In this document: positions 59,761-64,000 of the stretch, in pieces
Layout of the letters: each line of letters begins with the position of its first letter
Position numbering within the stretch: position 1 is the first letter of the stretch
Source of the DNA: Siphonodentalium dalli
Lineage: Eukaryota > Mollusca > Scaphopoda > Gadilida > Siphonodentaliidae
Reading direction: 5' to 3'
Length of the DNA stretch: 64,000 bases
NCBI GenBank assembly: GCA_032622095.1
Contig: CP136064.1
Location: forward strand, 130,621,605-130,685,604
Notes under the pieces: model-generated
The model's input: only the letters and a program-made list of their open reading frames with translations
Told to the model about the DNA's origin: nothing
Databases searched by the model: none
Program-made: the position numbers and the translations under genes

Positions 59761-59927
59761 AAGCCTCTCTATGCTTATGAAAAGTTCTGACTATTGTGGT
59801 CTCCAGAGTCCCAGTCTTTGCAGTCTGGTGAGCGACCCCACAGTCTTTGACTGTCTTGTTGGTTAACCCATTGCTTGTTCACACCGGATAAAATTGTTAA
59901 CCAAATTTTTTATATGCCAGTTGCAGC

Positions 59928-60050
59928 CCTCTTAATTCAGATTGTTTGGCTTCGGCAATCTGCTACAGCAACAGTATGCCGTGGCCCAGTTTGCTTCAGC
60001 AAAATGCTTCGGCAATGCTGATTGCCGTAGCCAATTATGAAGGCTGCAGT
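59928..60050 (+). repeat. Direct repeat shared with 57012-57125
   Basis: It has a 10-bp extra segment (CAAAATGCTT) relative to the first copy; otherwise it is nearly identical. Confidence 0.75.
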
Positions 60051-62405
60051 TGTATTATGTTATTTGTCAGTCCATTTGTTCATCCATGCTAACATTTGGC
60101 AACTATGGGGTAATTATGGTATTTTGTCCAGCCCGTCATGGTTTTTTTATTTTTAAACTTAGCTCTACTAGGGCCCTGCGAATCTGAGTTTACAGTCAAA
60201 TCAAATTTTGAATTCAATTGGGGATGAGGTTCGCGAATCAAATCTCAATTCGAATATATACAGCTACATGTATGCGCAAAATAATTGACCCCTTTAACGT
60301 GGATGTAGGCCGGTAGTTACCGTTCGTACCACCAGTAAACCACAATCAAGTGGTATTACAACGAATAATAGCGACTGACATGTGGTGTTCATCGGTAGTC
60401 TTACCACGGTAATGATTTTTAACTGCGATAACCCAGTAAATAAATGCCAAATACATTTTTTGTGACTGCAATAACGGTAAATTCAATCTATAAATTTTTA
60501 AACTCATCCACATTTGACCTACTAGTATGCCATGTTCAATCGCAAAGTATTTAGTTCACAAATACCATATCAGGGTATCTTTATTTTCATGTTAACTAAA
60601 CACATAGTAATTCAGTACATGTACATTGTTTATTCAGCATAAATGTATATGTATGAGGTTGGTCACTGCAACATTGCAATTGCATCAACAGTGCAGCTAC
60701 GATTGTCCGTGTCTTTGAATATGTCAGTGGCTTGAAAGACATCTGACATTCAATTTGGCAGGTGTAGAAAAGTCATACCCACTCGCTTTTTGAAGCCTAT
60801 TTTTCTGAGTTGTATTGCTATCTGTTGTTAGGAGTATACCACCATGTGTGGCCAGGCTATAATCACAGAATAAAGGGTGCAGGTCTTATATTTCGGCGAG
60901 AATCCAATTCTAGATTCTCGTAAATATTCTCGCAAATTACCCTGGATTCTCATGAAAAAGTATGTATAGATTCTCACAAAATCAGATGAAATATATGCCC
61001 TGGGGTGATTGTGTTAAATTTGACACATACTAATACCAGTACCTGTCCATTCTGTTTTTATTGATTTAAATGCCCGCAGCCTTATGAAACAAAAAGTTCT
61101 GGCCATAGAGGTGGCCTTGTATGCCAGAGACTGGTCTTGTCAGCCAGAGAGGCAGCACATCGAATGGTAGGTGTACTACCATGTGGAATTAGCTCAGTTA
61201 AATTAACCCATAAATACCAAATGTTGGTTCATCCGTCCATATGTTCGCTTTTGGTTGATAACATTAGATAGTCTCAACTGAAGGGAATGAAATTTGGTAT
61301 GTGGGTTGTGTCCACAAATTTTAACGCAGGTAAGTCCCTTTTTGTTCAAATTCGCAATAAATTTTCATCTCTCTAGCCCAAAAATACAAGTCAAGTTTAA
61401 ATATTTGGGTTTTGACCACCAATTTTCACCAGGGATATGCCATCTGTTGGAATTGCCACGACCAAGTCTAAATCGCCTGAGATAACTTGAGCAACACTTT
61501 TGAAAAAATGTTCAACTATCACATAACATTGCACAGTGAGTTTATGTGGTCAGCCATTCAAAATGTATCCACATGGCACATATTACTAATTAGCCCCTTC
61601 TAGATTTCAGTCAATGCTCAAAGGGGCTCGAGAAACAAATGATGAATAAATTTGCCAATAATATAAAAGTCCATATAACCATTAGTACATCTCATATAAA
61701 AGAAATAATACCCTGTATCTCCTACGATATGTGCCCGATTGGGTTAACATTTTGAACATACATGTATGTGGTAAATCCAGTACATGGAGTGAGTAAATTA
61801 TCCAATTTGATTTTCTAACTTTCTTCTAAATGTCGCTTCATTTGAATTTTTGCCATTATCAAAAACAAGTCTGGAAAATGTTTGTCATTGCTCCCTATGG
61901 GAGACTCGCATATATAAGATAATGCATTGGCACAGGGTTTTTTTGTAAAATTTCAAGAAGCTCCATTCATGGAAGGGTTGTACAGTAAAGTAATTGAGAC
62001 AATTTCGTTTTTTGATGATCGGTTGTCCGTATCATTTCTACAACAAAATTATCACCTTATATTTACTTGGCTACACAATTTTAATGTGTGATCGCCACAG
62101 AACATTTTTTTTAAGAGTACATATATATATGTCCATATTTTGCTGTGGGTGTAGAGTATTCTCGGATAGAATAAATATACCCAAAGCAAAAACTAAGCGA
62201 GGGGCACCTAATGGTTGAGTCTGGGATATTTGGCACTTAGAACGTGGCTAGATGGTTTGGTGGGGAGGGTCGACATCTTGGTACTTCCAACTGAAGCCCC
62301 CCCCCCCCCCCCCAACCCCTTGAACGACACAAACTAAGTTTGCGTAATTCAATTTGCAAAACCCCATGGGGCTTGATTTTTCTGAACTTTTCCATCACAG
62401 ACCAC
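60051..62405. other. Unassigned stretch
   Basis: The segment 61225-61460 carries phrases like AATTTGGTATGTGGG and CACCAATTTTCACCAGGG, similar to the 170-bp repeat at 7857-8870. A long poly-C tract lies at about 62298-62314. No gene was recognised. Confidence 0.4.
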
Positions 62406-62407
62406 TA

Positions 62408-62597
62408 CAGTAATGCCCTAATTAATGGACTCCATAACCACAGCAGGATTTAGTCGGAAATATGGCTTGTTGTCATTCATTGGAAAGCTCTCGGAGAGCT
62501 TTCTGGTGAATGGCAACAAGCCATATTTCCGACTAAATCCTGAAAGTTACCAATAATTCTGCTGTGGTTACGGAGTCGATTAATTAGGGCATTACTG
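62408..62597. mobile_element. 190-bp foldback MITE in a TA site
   Basis: TA flanks both ends (62406-62407 and 62598-62599). The ends CAGTAATGCCCTAATTAAT and its inverse, plus inner arms around GGATTTAGTCGGAAATATGG, make nearly the whole element self-complementary. TA duplication and CAGT ends suggest a Tc1/mariner-type MITE. Confidence 0.75.
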
Positions 62598-62963
62598 TAA
62601 ATGGTAGCATATTCTAAATGGATCAGTAGTCTTGTGGCCACTATCCATGCAGGGGATGAAAAGGATGGTTCGGCCCAGTATGCGAATTTATTTAGATCTG
62701 AACCTGAAAATTACAACACCTAATTGTCTGTGATATTGATGAATGCCAGGAAAATTCGCACCCCAATTTATTGTGTTTTAAAAAATTAATTAACAGCTTT
62801 AACTGGCCACTGAGAACATCACAAGACAAATAGGTCGGACGGCCCGGTGGTTCTGAATATGAAAATTGTTCATTCTTAGCATCTAGACTGGCCTCAAGAT
62901 GTTCAAATTGGGGGAAATTTCCAACCTGATACCCATCCAAATGTTGGAAAATTGCCAACTAAT

Positions 62964-63490
62964 CAAGGGGGGGGGGGGGGGGTCGGAAAAAAATTTCAGG
63001 CACGTATGGCATTTTTTCCCTTTCGATCATTTTTTGTACCCACCCACCCCCACCGCCAATTTTTTTTCTGTTTTCGGCAGTTTTTTCCGACCATTTTTTT
63101 ACACCCCCCCCTTTTAACACTAAAACAGAGATTTGCGGGGGGAATTCACTGTAAACAGCTGTATATGAATTTCTGTGCATACTATTTATCATGGATGTTA
63201 ACATGGACATGTAAATAGGAATGAGTCATTTTGAGGTCATTCGGCCAAAAAAACATGGCTGCCAGCGGCCATCTTGGATTTCAAAATTTGCAACAAAATA
63301 CAACACGATAACTGCCTGCAGTCAGTTTACAGTTAGAATTACATTATTTCTCTCAACTCATTGCCAAAACACTAAAAAAACAAGCAGGAAATTTTATTTT
63401 TAGTTGCGGAAAAAATTGCTTGTTGGTGGCTTTGACCACCCACCCACACCGGCATATGTGCCGGATTTTTTTTTTTCCACCCCCCCCCTG
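62964..63490. mobile_element. Poly-G-ended DNA transposon, 527 bp, 7-bp duplication
   Basis: AACTAAT occurs at 62957-62963 and 63491-63497. The element starts CAAGGGGGG...TCGG and ends CCACCCCCCCCTG. Internal TTTCAGGCACGTATGGCATT resembles the inner inverted repeat of 24847-26465. No coding sequence. Confidence 0.7.
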
Positions 63491-63497
63491 AACTAAT

Positions 63498-64000
63498 GGC
63501 CATTTGAGTCCAAAGTTTTTCAAATGAAAGGAATATATGCAAATGTTCTAAAATAAACAAATATGTCACTAATAAATTGAACATTGGAAAATCAAACCTA
63601 ATTTTGGTATAATTTCCAACTAAATGTTGTGTGAGGTTTGGCTATAGGGGGGGGGGGGGGTAAGACCCCTGCATAACCAGCCCATGTCATCACGCCCCTG
63701 TCTGGCACCCCATGACAAAGGAGTGGTCTTGCATTCACTGATGATGAGAAATCATCAATATTAGATTTTGTTGGAAAACAGGATGGGACCACAACCCCTA
63801 GCTTGTCCATGAGGGTTGGCCCCATCGGGGAGATCTGCAGTAGTCTGCCCGGTAGATATAATTGGGAGATATCCTGGTGCCACCCATATTGGAAAAGATA
63901 TATTTTTAAAGTAGAAAAGATACAGAAATCAAGGGGACAATAAGAATGTGCTCTCATAACCACAAAACTACACGAAAGTCATCACAATCAACTCAAATAC
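63498..64000. other. Unassigned end of window
   Basis: It contains a G15 tract near 63647-63661. A 121-aa minus frame (63598-63963) spans that tract and resembles nothing that I recognise. Confidence 0.35.

Noticed and set aside
63598-63963. 121-aa minus-strand frame at the window end
   Set aside because: It spans a poly-G tract read as prolines, and no family resemblance was found.

Overview
The window looks like nuclear DNA of a marine invertebrate, probably a lophotrochozoan such as a mollusc, brachiopod or annelid. The reasons are AT-rich non-coding DNA, one host gene split by GT-AG introns, LINE retrotransposons with two ORFs, many small DNA transposons, and dispersed repeats of kinds I associate with mollusc-like genomes. 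The species cannot be named from the sequence.

Region 1 (1-23,056) has no host gene that I can see. It is built from three head-to-tail chains of non-autonomous Helitron-like elements (1-3,455 on +; 9,925-16,338 on -; 17,249-19,012 on -). A ~480-bp satellite occurs as two arrays in opposite orientation (4,423-7,542 and 19,795-23,056). A ~170-bp tandem repeat (7,857-8,870), a TTAA-flanked MITE (9,037-9,516) and an AT-rich minisatellite that hosts the third chain complete it. Every Helitron-like unit starts with TC and ends with a GC hairpin, 7 nt, then CTAG. The two complete chains are flanked by A and T.

Region 2 (23,057-32,094) holds the most striking single element. It is a 3.9-kb foldback transposon (24,553-28,445) with a 5-bp TTAAT duplication and termini that read CACAGTG, the V(D)J recombination heptamer, as expected of the Transib/RAG group. 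Its left arm is interrupted by a second DNA transposon (24,847-26,465, 7-bp duplication), which itself carries a Helitron-like insertion (25,253-25,562). Empty sites for both inserts survive in duplicated sequence, so the insertion order can be read directly.

Region 3 (32,095-43,800) is a nested LINE locus. LINE B (+ strand, decayed) contains LINE A (- strand, ORF1 intact, ORF2 broken by two apparent one-base shifts). LINE A is flanked by a direct duplication of about 1.35 kb of LINE B. Both duplicates share the same inactivating stops, so the segment was copied after LINE B had died. LINE B appears to sit in an inverted copy of a repeat found at 30,285-30,640.

Region 4 (43,801-64,000) contains the only recognisable host gene, on +: three exons (46,726-46,792, 47,302-47,738, 51,537-51,714) of a zinc metallopeptidase with HEMAH and a downstream EYF|AEG glutamate motif. 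The phases match across both introns. The gene is incomplete at both ends. The rest is intronic or intergenic DNA with a minisatellite, a tRNA-like SINE head, a 1.16-kb foldback element, further MITEs, and several hairpins. The LINE ORFs and the exons are the only coding sequence I would defend.
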